Below the pieces are notes generated by a model, which was not told the origin of the DNA, searched no databases, and saw nothing but the letters and a program-made list of their open reading frames with translations. Source: Hofstenia miamia (lineage: Eukaryota > Xenacoelomorpha > Acoela). From it: DNA of 64,000 nt. Below, one piece after another: positions 36,501 through 43,301 of the stretch. The stretch is taken from contig SCFE01000001.1 of the NCBI GenBank assembly GCA_004352715.1, positions 373,620 through 437,619 on the forward strand. Reading direction: 5' to 3'. A program made the translations under genes and the position numbers. Numbering within the stretch: position 1 is the first letter of the stretch; each line of letters opens with the position of its first letter.

Positions 36501-38564
36501 TTAAATATTAATATTGTACAATTCATGTAAACTCTCTTAATTTCAAATTTAATAAACAACATAGAACAATTTATGGCCATGCCTAAAGCAAGCAAACTGC
36601 AGCAATGCGCGAATTAGGTTTTAAATCAAAATCAAGTTTTCTTGTTAATTGCAAAAATATGAAAAAAACTTACTTTATACAACTGTGCCACAAAGTACGT
36701 GAAATACACAAATGAAAGGAAGACGAGAGGTAGCAAACAAGCGATAATTAATGGGAGACATCCAACAAACAGGAGAAACCTATAATGAGTGTTAAATTCA
36801 AAATAATCATAACATTAAGAGAAACCCATTAAACTGCATAATTTGTAACTTTAGCATAACGATGTCGAATTGAATATTCTAAATCTCTATGAACGCGATA
36901 ACAGTTTCATTAGAAAATATCTCCCACACACATGTTTATAAAAGTATAACTATTGTAGGGTTTATACAAAATTAAGTAAAGTTTCAAGTGATTTACCTTG
37001 GGTGTGTTATTAATAATGTCATTGACGTAATTACCACATTAAGGAAGCGTTGTGTAAAGCTTAGAATACATTGTGTATAGCATACTATTTGTGTGCCAAT
37101 TAGCAGTTAGATTTAACTGTCGTGCGCCGTTTACTTCTTCATTATTTGCAACATGATTTATACTATGTGCGTATCATTTTTCTCAAGTTCTTGAAGTGTC
37201 CCGCGTGACTTAAGCTGAAGTGAAGGACATGAAAACTGAGGATCATCTACAGGATTTGTAACTCAATTCCATACAATAAGAAATCAACTATGAAAAATAT
37301 AATTTCTATTTCAAATAAAAGAAATTCTTTTTAAATAAAAGACGTCTTTTTCATTTAATAAGTAATTAATTTCGAATACATGATTTATATTTCAAATGAA
37401 TTCTTTGAAAGAATTTATTTCAAGTAGATTACAATGATTGTGGCGAAATATTAGTTTTGTGCTGACCGTTTTCTGCAGACAATTTTCTGCCGACAGTTTT
37501 TTGCAGGGAATTATAATCAAATAATGCACTTTCGTGGATAGTATAAAAAACTCAAAAGAAATAAGACAACGAATTGTAGGTGCTACTTTTACAAAATCCT
37601 GAGTACACGCTAGAGCATGCAACATGGTCAGGAAGTCCTTGCAGCACCAAAATTGATAAGACTATCAAAATTTTAGGCGAACTTAGTCAAGAGGACTCGA
37701 GATTTTGCGTAGCACACAGGTGACCTCTACACTCTAAAGTCCAATCGCATTTACTTGAATGAGGTGTTATGACAAATGGACTCTTTGCAGCCTCACACAA
37801 GCAAGCTAGGAAATTATTTTTTGACGGCACTCTGTCTAAGGCCTACCCAGGATACTTTAACACACTTTACAGGTTTTCCTTCAAATAGTTTTTAAAGGCA
37901 GGCCTTTCAGAAGGATTTCTAAGCATCATAAGGTTGCATTGGTTTCAACATCTCAAAAAAAGTATCTTATATATAAAGTAGAAAATCTACTTGGTCATTG
38001 TCAAATGGGCATTAATGCTGAAGGACGACGTAATATTAATTAAATAATTGTAATTTTTTGGTTTTCTAATACAGCTTTACTCAATAACACATTGACATTA
38101 CTTATGATACAGTTTCTGTACTACAAATCTGTTCATTCAACCAACTAAAATTTAGAAAATTTTAAAATATCTAATTCCAATATCGATGATATTAAACTCA
38201 CTAGTAAGTGTCCTTTTTACATAAAATCGGCACATTGTGATTTAATGATAAAAAATTAATGTGAGGTAATAACACTAAAAAATAAACAGCCGTCTTTATA
38301 ATTTCATAAGTGTACAATTTCTTACATATGTGGCATAATAAACTGCACTTTCAATGAATTGATTTTGGAAAGAAATAAAACTTACCAATAGTCTATGTCA
38401 AAGTTTTTAGAGTAAGCCAAGGGATACAACCATTTTTCAAACACCACTTCTTTTATGTGTCTTGGAACAATCCTACAATATCCAATTTTTTCACATATCC
38501 ATCCAAAATACCATTGAAGATTGATGATGAGCTGTTCTAAAAATTCGTCGAACTGCACGTGCAT
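9756..38564 (-). CDS. TMEM68: TMEM68-like ER acyltransferase, 8 coding exons, complete
   Basis: Joined exons (38564-38386, 36779-36674, 25962-25863, 25579-25415, 24525-24427, 18912-18815, 10689-10544, 9903-9756) are all in phase across GT-AG borders and give 346 aa, close to the family's usual length. Residues 60-95 are a long hydrophobic segment (membrane anchor). The acyltransferase domain follows: YYHGALPLD (H149, D155) is the catalytic His/Asp motif; VVGDRFLAKIPG, LSPGGTRE (215-221) and IYPIFTRNIRE are the later family blocks; a GDPIPY block and the ending PGSIFRAIRERF close it. Family knowledge: TMEM68 is an ER membrane glycerolipid acyltransferase of the PlsC/DGAT2-like superfamily, linked to triacylglycerol synthesis. 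The gene spans 29 kb because introns 2, 5 and 6 hold transposons; intron 6 also hosts a stefin gene on the other strand. Nothing is broken. The ATG lies just 3 nt after a splice acceptor, so a 5' UTR exon or trans-splicing is implied. Confidence 0.93.
9904..10543 (-). other. Intron 7 of TMEM68-like gene
   Basis: 640 bp between the donor gtacaa and the acceptor gatttag. I see nothing else in it. Confidence 0.7.
10544..10689 (-). CDS. TMEM68: TMEM68-like exon 7
   Basis: Encodes PIYPIFTRNIREAF, then a Trp-rich stretch and LPIGGFPVKL, the late acyltransferase blocks. Acceptor tttttag, donor gtacaa, leaving in phase 2. Confidence 0.92.
10785..11040. mobile_element. Possible fragment with CCCGCGGGTACCCG motifs
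   Basis: A G+C-rich patch in AT-rich intron 6, with ctacccgcgggtacccgg and a second catacccgc copy. It resembles the subterminal motifs of the hAT-type relics elsewhere in this window, but no terminus or target-site duplication is clear. Confidence 0.2.
11687..12022. mobile_element. 336-bp non-autonomous hAT element
   Basis: The left end CCGAGGTAG and the right end CCATCTCTG (complement CAGAGATGG) are flanked by gtgtgcca (11679-11686) and gcgtgcca (12023-12030), a 7-of-8 target-site duplication. Inside the ends lie gacccgaaccgaacccg and caacccgtactcaacctg motifs. No coding capacity. It sits in intron 6 of the TMEM68-like gene. Confidence 0.6.
13477..13530. repeat. Imperfect tandem AAGTTTCGG-type motif
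   Basis: Three or four degenerate copies of a ~17-bp unit around aaagtttcag / aaacttcggg / aaagtttcgg. A related arrangement is seen at 37.46-37.51 kb. Origin unknown. Confidence 0.4.
13893..13946 (+). mobile_element. Solo left end, CAGTGCCGTAACC type
   Basis: CAGTGCCGTAACCGG followed by ggggtgcaaaaaa closely resembles the left end at 14071. The two ends face the same way and are separated by a gapped TA microsatellite, suggesting a truncated or nested second copy. Confidence 0.4.
13947..14066. repeat. (TA)n microsatellite with gap
   Basis: TA dinucleotides on both sides of an N run at 13970-14053. True length unknown. Confidence 0.9.
14071..15307. mobile_element. TIR element CAGTGCCGTAGCC, ~1.24 kb, non-coding
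   Basis: The left end CAGTGCCGTAGCCAGCCC pairs with the right end ccttggctaaggccctg, whose complement is CAGGGCCTTAGCC. Both are followed inward by ggggtgcaa. The interior is AT-rich and has no intact frame. Block 14640-14900 recurs in diverged form at 38771-39000. No target-site duplication was recognised. The superfamily is uncertain; hAT-like by terminus. Confidence 0.5.
14640..14900. repeat. Dispersed repeat A, copy 1
   Basis: Shares long identical runs with 38771-39000, for example cagccatt, actaagaaactatgtttctc, gttcaaccagggctgc and ggtttactgcta. Orientation is the same. This copy lies inside the TIR element at 14071-15307. Confidence 0.75.
15779..16066 (+). CDS. Stefin (type-1 cystatin), intronless
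   Basis: A 95-aa protein with all three parts of the cystatin wedge that blocks papain-like cysteine cathepsins: an N-terminal Gly pair (MLAGG), the first hairpin QVVAG at residues 46-50 followed by TNFFLKINVG, and the second hairpin Leu-Pro at 73-74 (RALPCHG). There is no signal peptide and the length matches stefins (~98 aa), so a cytosolic inhibitor is expected. It is one uninterrupted exon, whereas vertebrate stefin genes have introns; I cannot tell a retrocopy from ancestral loss. It lies inside intron 6 of the TMEM68-like gene on the opposite strand, so the two transcripts would be convergent and overlapping. An AATAAA at 16268 is a plausible end signal. The frame is intact, with no sign of decay. 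Confidence 0.88.
   Translation: MLAGGKSTAVSPTEDDHKVAAEIKTSIEANLGKNFDTYTLRSVKRQVVAGTNFFLKINVGEQNFLHAKVFRALPCHGGDLKLVECSENNSEDAEL
16268..16273 (+). promoter_or_regulatory. Candidate poly(A) signal for stefin
   Basis: AATAAA about 200 bp past the stefin stop codon. Confidence 0.35.
16660..17280. mobile_element. hAT-type non-autonomous element, CAGAGATGG end
   Basis: Starts with CAGAGATGGGCACGGGCTGGG, a hAT-like terminus with a subterminal GGGC/GGGT motif. At 17205-17270 come gtgccgag, gtcgggtttg and caacccgat motifs of the same type. The right boundary is inferred: the flanks share only atgct, so the target-site duplication is weak. A 188-bp slice of it (16729-16916) reappears verbatim at 18228-18415 between Ns. 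Confidence 0.4.
17281..18814. other. Intron 6 of TMEM68-like gene, distal part
   Basis: No coding content. It contains TA microsatellites at 18176-18209 and 18467-18498, and tttactttac/aagtaaag tandem runs at about 17718-17735 and 18560-18625. Confidence 0.4.
18228..18415. repeat. Copy of 16729-16916 bounded by single Ns (probable artefact)
   Basis: 188 bp identical to 16729-16916 sit between an N at 18227 and an N at 18416. The sequence on both sides (aacaaaggaaaacctgttg into a TA run) is itself duplicated at 18130 and 18417. This pattern suggests a mis-join at a microsatellite rather than a real insertion. Confidence 0.8.
18815..18912 (-). CDS. TMEM68: TMEM68-like exon 6
   Basis: Acceptor atatttag, donor gtaagtg. 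It encodes GTRESYKSDY and then MWSHRVGFAKIALEAKV, completing the SPGGTRE substrate-binding block begun in exon 5. Enters in phase 1, leaves in phase 0. Confidence 0.93.
20118..20360. repeat. Dispersed repeat B, copy 1
   Basis: Strong similarity to 40001-40175 in the same orientation: atggaagcaacaaagaactt, tgtgcaaagatatt, aacccattgaggc and gagctataagcgtttaaaa recur in order. No recognisable protein. The copies differ by substitutions and one deletion, so they are old. Confidence 0.75.
20631..20755. repeat. Poly-C tract with gap
   Basis: Poly-C on both sides of an N run (20645-20740). The open frames across it are artefacts of the homopolymer and gap. Confidence 0.85.
20920..20960 (-). mobile_element. 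TE right terminus, CAGGGGCGTACCCAGG type
   Basis: On the minus strand this reads CAGGGGCGTACCCAGGATTT followed by ctgacgggggg. It is a widespread kind of DNA-transposon terminus in animal genomes (from memory). The preceding poly-C and the gtcag motif also occur at 20741-20762, so two ends may be stacked. The left end is not identified. Confidence 0.4.
23852..23901. mobile_element. hAT-like solo end (CCAGCTCTG)
   Basis: After a single N at 23851 come ggaccagaccgaactgcgg and the terminus CCAGCTCTG. Same layout as the other CAGAG-ended relics. No left end seen. Confidence 0.25.
24427..24525 (-). CDS. TMEM68: TMEM68-like exon 5
   Basis: Acceptor ttgtttag, donor gtattg. It encodes MPLLCKLANVTAPERKDVIH then QLNSGNLVILSP, the segment leading to the SPGG block. 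Phase 1 in and out. Confidence 0.93.
25415..25579 (-). CDS. TMEM68: TMEM68-like exon 4 (catalytic motif)
   Basis: Encodes FEVEGWEKIPNGPAILVYYH and then GALPLDCYYL. The catalytic His and Asp are at 149 and 155. Ends KIPG at donor gtatat. The frame that continues past this donor is intron. Confidence 0.95.
25863..25962 (-). CDS. TMEM68: TMEM68-like exon 3
   Basis: Encodes IKHRFFDAVQTDWLLAARLT and ends KIHGQIWH, which joins exon 4 to read IWHGFEVEGWEKIP. Acceptor tgtttag, donor gtaata. Confidence 0.92.
27063..27585. repeat. 251-bp duplicated flank around an N gap
   Basis: 27063-27313 and 27335-27585 are identical, with 21 Ns between. A probable assembly duplication inside the LINE ORF1; the second copy continues into the rest of ORF1. 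Confidence 0.85.
28052..28564 (+). pseudogene. LINE AP-endonuclease domain
   Basis: About 170 aa of an exonuclease-endonuclease-phosphatase fold: start VCIVAETHLND, middle IIIGVYFPPK, and VVICGGDFNRMD. It nicks target DNA in non-LTR retrotransposition. The frame breaks near its end, where the SDHKVAVLL motif is found in another frame at about 28564. Confidence 0.75.
28796..30440. repeat. 822-bp duplicated block around a single N
   Basis: 28796-29617 repeats as 29619-30440 around an N at 29618, with only one difference noticed by eye (ggcag versus gccag at about 29221/30044). Likely an assembly mis-join of the LINE RT region. Confidence 0.85.
31074..31585. repeat. ~252-bp duplicated flank around NNNN
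   Basis: 31074-31325 recurs as 31330-31585 after four Ns, with a 4-bp insertion and a few substitutions. It may be two haplotypes joined end to end. Confidence 0.8.
32480..32516 (-). mobile_element. Solo terminus TACAGGGTGGGCCAGAAG
   Basis: On the minus strand this reads TACAGGGTGGGCCAGAAG, a familiar mariner-like terminus pattern. No partner end was located. Confidence 0.3.
32568..32834. mobile_element. 267-bp Tc1/mariner MITE
   Basis: Ends CAGTCGCGGCCACTGGATTA and CAGTCGCGGTGACTGGATTA (complement strand), both continuing into GCATC, are inverted and flanked by TA on each side. The interior is AT-rich and non-coding. Length, TA duplication and ~25-bp TIRs define a MITE of the Tc1/mariner type. 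In intron 2 of the TMEM68-like gene. Confidence 0.8.
34518..36144 (-). mobile_element. Tc1 transposon, ~1.63 kb, both TIRs and TA
   Basis: Ends CAGTAGGGCGCAAATTAT are inverted and flanked by TA. Near full length for a Tc1 element. The transposase on the minus strand is broken (separate entry). Inserted in intron 2 of the TMEM68-like gene, in the same transcriptional direction. Confidence 0.9.
34728..35690 (-). pseudogene. Tc1 transposase, frameshifted
   Basis: It begins MAKTSDVSAAEKASILTI, then a helix-turn-helix region, then HWTVEDWSKVCFSDESTFI (first catalytic Asp). After a frame change come FMQDGAPCHTS (second Asp) and LSWPSNSPDLNPIEMLW (Glu of the DD34E triad), ending SNTNY. The catalytic residues themselves are retained but the frame is interrupted at least twice, so no active enzyme is made. 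Usual length is about 340 aa; here it is split into pieces of similar total length. Confidence 0.85.
36674..36779 (-). CDS. TMEM68: TMEM68-like exon 2 (membrane segment)
   Basis: 35 codons of almost pure hydrophobic sequence (FLLFVGCLPLIIACLLPLVF and on to VAQLYK), the membrane anchor before the acyltransferase domain. Acceptor attatag, donor gtaagt. Confidence 0.88.
36780..38385 (-). other. Intron 1 of TMEM68-like gene
   Basis: 1.6 kb. At 37458-37506 lie imperfect repeats of a gacagttttctgc-like unit related to the motif at 13.48 kb. Nothing else recognised. Confidence 0.6.
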
Positions 38565-38567
38565 CCA
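38386..38567 (-). CDS. TMEM68: TMEM68-like exon 1 (start Met at 38564)
   Basis: The acceptor tatttcag ends 3 nt before ATG. It encodes MHVQFDEFLEQLIINLQWYF and ends FDIDYW at donor gtaagt. The N-terminal part is poorly conserved in the family; assignment rests on phase with exon 2 and position. Confidence 0.78.
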
Positions 38568-38600
38568 CTGAAATATCATTAAGAAATTAAATATCATTAC

Positions 38601-38603
38601 ATC

Positions 38604-38641
<38 letters not shown>

Positions 38642-38644
38642 GAT
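38601..38644. repeat. 44-bp AT palindrome
   Basis: atcaaatta plus a TA run plus taatttgat forms a near-perfect palindrome just upstream of TMEM68-like exon 1. It could extrude as a hairpin. Confidence 0.7.
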
Positions 38645-38770
38645 ATAGTGATATATAATTTTAAGTCAATTTTAATTATGCTATTCTATTACATATGCTT
38701 TATCATCTCAGTTCAATATGAATTGCAATAAGAAACGTCTTAGGTACATGAACATAAATATAATAACTAC

Positions 38771-39000
38771 TCACCTAACCATATGCAGCCATTGTTAAGA
38801 CTTTAAGACTAAGAAACTATGTTTCTCATTTGCCGCAACCTTTAGTAACCTAATGCTCGTGAAACACATCGTTTATCTAGAATCGATGAGCAGTCACGTT
38901 CAACCAGGGCTGCATGCCGTGAGGTGATAAATTATATTTCAGGTTTACTGCTAGTAACTGTTTCAACCGCTAAGATAGTCTAAAATTATGCTACTTTTAA
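38771..39000. repeat. Dispersed repeat A, copy 2
   Basis: Diverged copy of 14640-14900 in the same orientation. The TIRs found around copy 1 are not seen here. Confidence 0.7.
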
Positions 39001-40000
39001 GTTTATTGTACAAATTTAATATCGTGAACTGCTAGAACTAGCAAATCAAAGAGAATTGCTAGTCCCCTTGAATTTAGATGTTTTTCTCACTATTAGCATC
39101 AATATTTCCTAAAACGTTATGCGTAACTTTCCAAATTTGTTATTTCCATTTAACAATTTCATGCACTGGATTCTTGTAGTACAACAAATTAAAACAATTG
39201 ATATATGTAAATAAACGCATACTATCACAAATCTGACATTTATAAACGTTATTTTTGGCAATGTCCTGCGTGTTTCTAACTAATTTTTTATAGACATGAA
39301 TAGATTAAATGGATTAAACTACATAAAAGATAACCTCATATACCAAATAGGTTATAAAAATGTTGAAATACCTAGAGAATAGTAATGTAAAATTTCAAAC
39401 CCTATTTAATTTTCGATTTTCACTCAGATTGTTCTCGAAAAAACATTTGCCAAACAGTCATTTAGTTACATCGTAATAATGAAATTGTATTTCTGTAAAA
39501 ATTTTAAAAATTAATCGAAATTACAAAAAAAAAATATCAAAATGTAGGTCAGACTATTCTAAATCTTTCTAAATTACAAAATGAAACCAGCGCTTTGAAA
39601 ATCAAATCACCGTACTTTACAGTGATACTGAATCTCTTCTTCATAAAATAAAGAGCCACAGTGTCGATAAAGTATCTAGAAATTTTACTAAATAGAAAAC
39701 GTACATAGCGAAATTTCATCACGTAGTAATGCGTGCAAACACATACAGAAACTAGAAAAACACATCAGAACAAAACCATAACATAATAAAAATACGAAAC
39801 CATATCGGAATATAGAATAATTATATAGATTAAAACATATGTATGTCCTTTCTCGATTTTTAAAATTTTAAGCTGATGCATTAGTGGAATTTTAAATTTG
39901 ATCCACATCCATTTTAGCACATTATTCAGTTCTTGCGAGGATTAAAGCGGTAACAGTTGAATTCTTTCACTATGGGCAAGTTGTTTACATTTTTAAACGC

Positions 40001-40175
40001 ATGGAAGCAACAAAGAACTTAGACTGTCTCTTGATGTGTGCAAAGATATTAAAAACCCATTGAGGCGTTTTGTGCGCAAAGTCAGAGGTCGCAGGGCCGA
40101 AAGCTATAAGCGTTTAAAATTTTTGTATAGGATCACGAATATTTTCAAAAATCCCTGGGGTGTTTAAGGTTAATA
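40001..40175. repeat. Dispersed repeat B, copy 2
   Basis: Diverged copy of 20118-20360, shorter by an internal deletion. Confidence 0.7.
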
Positions 40176-40473
40176 GTGATATGTGTAAACTAAAAACTGA
40201 TTCAAATTCAATGTTGATATAATTAAGTAAATAATAGTCGTGAAGATTAAAATAAAAAGCTATGTAATGTTGACTTTGCGAAAAAGTTCAACTTTGTACA
40301 CATATGAATATAAAACTGGTATAGTGGAATTTTGCATTGCTGAAATAGAGAGAATCCCACTGAAAGAATTCAAACTATTTGATGAGAGTTTTTTACAAAT
40401 TAATCTCTGATATTTCACATGTTCTAAGCATTTGATATGCGCAAATATCAACAAAAAACTTTTTGAGAGATTT

Positions 40474-40483
40474 TATATTATAT

Positions 40484-40514
<31 letters not shown>
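40474..40514. repeat. TATTA/TA microsatellite
   Basis: tatta units grade into a pure TA run. Confidence 0.9.
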
Positions 40515-43006
40515 AATTTTCGTGGTTTTACCGCTTGGTGTTAATTTTTAACGAAACACAGCGATTTCGTAGTTCTTGTTAGAAGTGAAACAAAATTAAT
40601 ATTTTTTGAGACATCTTGGATTATTTGTAAAGTATTTCACAGGTTTGTTTCATTATTCCCGTTTGTTGTGTATGTATATTTTACTAATCGAATGTTTTTA
40701 TTATAGTAATTTGTAATCATTCTTGACGCTATTCAGATAAAGAATATCTTATCTTATCTTATTTTAGAGATATCAACCCACATTAAGATGACCAGTAGTA
40801 CGCCTATATTAGAATATTCTTGCGGATGCTTCCTCCACTATTCTCATCCAATGATGAAGACATGACGAATAATCAATGTTCATTGAACTATCCATGAAAT
40901 TCCTAAAATGAAGTAGAAGATATTAAAAACATGACCATTTTATTAGTACGTCTTATATTTTTTGTAAATAATTTATTATTTCTAATTGTTAGTTTTCTCT
41001 GTTTGAAGGCGTATATTTATATTACAATATTTAAATTTATTTTTTTGACAATGGTAAAAAAATATTTTTGTTTGAAATAATTATTGATCAAAATTTAACT
41101 TTTTCCGAAAAAATCGAATTTCATTTATTTCAGAACTGATCAATTTCAATTTTTCACAAAAAACATTAAATCTTTGTTACAAATATTACAATGCAGTGTA
41201 CATTACAAGTTTTTGATATGACGTCAGAGAAAATATTCTTGTACATAACCTTACATCACTAGACTGTCAAAGTACAAATCTACATCCTAGTCGGTATTCC
41301 TTTAAGGACAGATCTTACATTATCAAACATGCAAAGATTTTTGCATTAGCAGATCGATTGCTAGTTGGTGAGCATTTACCAGTTGTAATGTTCCCACCAG
41401 TGCCATAAAAAAAGACAAATGTTCTTAGTAATATTGTCGGCAAGACTATTATGTTTACAGCTGTTTACTCTAATGAATAATGCCATTGAAAGTATATTCA
41501 AACTGAGCTTACTCAAATATTTTAATAACACATTTCTTTGGTTGCTGAGGCATGTACATCTTTGCAGATATTCTTTCCGGCATCCTATTAACTGTTTATT
41601 AGTGATTAACTACCGAGTTAATTCTGTGATAAACAAACCCCAAGCTTATTCAATAGCTCCTATCTTGTGCCCTTTACGAGATTCCTGCGTTGCCGAATCT
41701 AATATACTAACAAATTTCAATTGGTGGCATTTCATGCAGTATCCCATGTAAAATAGTTTGCTATCAACTACTAAGTAAAATGCGACAAAGATATTAGATA
41801 ATCTTATTCAGCACTAGCACGAACGATGTATTCAATAAAACACATAGTTTAGCCTATGTGACATTTCATTATCTATCCACCACAGGATATTTCTAATTAT
41901 AACGGAAGCAAAATGGATTTATCCCATTTAGTGATTTAACTTCATTTTAATAGTGATTATATTTTAACAATTTAGTTTGAGATTTTTTAGTGTTTGCTTT
42001 ATGCAAGAAGAGTCGAAATTGTTTTAGGTTTTGAAATCCCCTGCTTTATGCTGCTTTTAGACTTGGAAAAACCGATTAGCAATTTGCATTTTTAATATGT
42101 TCTTTTCTTTCTTTACTGATATGTTTATTTTAATATTTCACGGACTAAATCAATATTTCTTTTATTTCAAGTGTTAGAGAATTTTTTTTAGTTAAACTTT
42201 CATATTGCTGAGCTTCAAATTATTAAATTTTCATTATCGGCAATGATTGCGGAATGATTAAAATTAGCTCAGAACATGTTATTTTATCTTAATTTTTATG
42301 CAAAGCATGCTTATATTTTTTTAAAATAGATTATACATCTAATGAAGAGGAGCATTTAGGATTTTTAAAACTGAGGGAGGACTGACTCTAATTTTTACTG
42401 AAAAAATCAAAAAAAATTTTGAACAAAATTAAATTTACACAAATGCAAGCGTATTTTTAGCAGCAAATCGATTGATGACATCTTGAATTAAAGTGACCTC
42501 TTCAATTTTAAGGAAAAGAAAACATCTTAATTAAGTGTTCCCAAAAAAAACACCACTGATTTAATGGGTGACAAACTTGAAACAAACTTAATCAAAAAAT
42601 TATATTCGGATTTGGATATTGATCCAACTCAAGCATTTTATTCGCAAACGATTATTTATACAGGACAAGTATATGCCTTAATATGTCTAAACAATTATTT
42701 AAATGTTTAAATCAACTTAATGTATTCCTTAAAGGCTGAAACCTTCTTTTGGCACATACCTACAAATTTTGCATAATAGATTATACCCTTATTATTGTTA
42801 TAACCCAGAAATTAATAATCAAGTTCAATTCAATTGTTGATTATAAAATAATCGAACTTTGCAATATAAAATATATTGAATTTGAGACATGTATTAATAT
42901 GTCATAATATTACATGCACATTGCAACTAAACTATATATAGTCTACATTGCAAATAGAAAAAACTACAATAAAAAATTTACAACTTTCAGTTAAAATACA
43001 ATTCTC

Positions 43007-43012
43007 TTTATT
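43007..43012 (-). promoter_or_regulatory. Candidate poly(A) signal for RALBP1-like gene
   Basis: AATAAA on the minus strand about 125 bp past the TAA stop, consistent with a short 3' UTR. Confidence 0.45.
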
Positions 43013-43137
43013 CAAACATAGAAGCCAATTTTATTAAAGCAAGCTACCCATTTTATACATAGCGCCAGAAGTACGATAAGACACTTTCTGAAGTCCTAAG
43101 TATTTGGAATTGAACAATAGGAGTAACATATTAAATG

Positions 43138-43301
43138 TTATGCATCCGATAATTTGTCTTTGACCATGTCTGTTGGAGACGTGTTCTTCCGACGCCAAGC
43201 AATTTCTGCTTTTAGTCGGGAAATGTCTATAGAAGTGGAACTGATATCAGAAACAGCCTTTTCAATGTCGGTCTCAATTTGAAGAATGGCGGCAGAATCT
43301 C
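43138..43301 (-). CDS. RALBP1: RALBP1-like last exon
   Basis: Acceptor ggtttag. Encodes DSAAILQIETDIEKAVSDIS, ISRLKAEIAWRR and the ending DMVKDKLSDA, then TAA. Enters in phase 1 from the previous exon. The final part of the coiled coil. Confidence 0.85.

Larger units (their letters stand above)
38645..43000. other. Intergenic region between TMEM68-like and RALBP1-like genes
   Basis: AT-rich. It contains repeat A copy 2, repeat B copy 2 and a TA microsatellite (40474-40514). No gene or promoter is recognised, though 5' UTR exons of the TMEM68-like gene could be here. Confidence 0.4.

Noticed and set aside
41419-41751. 110-aa plus-strand frame
   Set aside because: No domain and no splice or poly(A) context.
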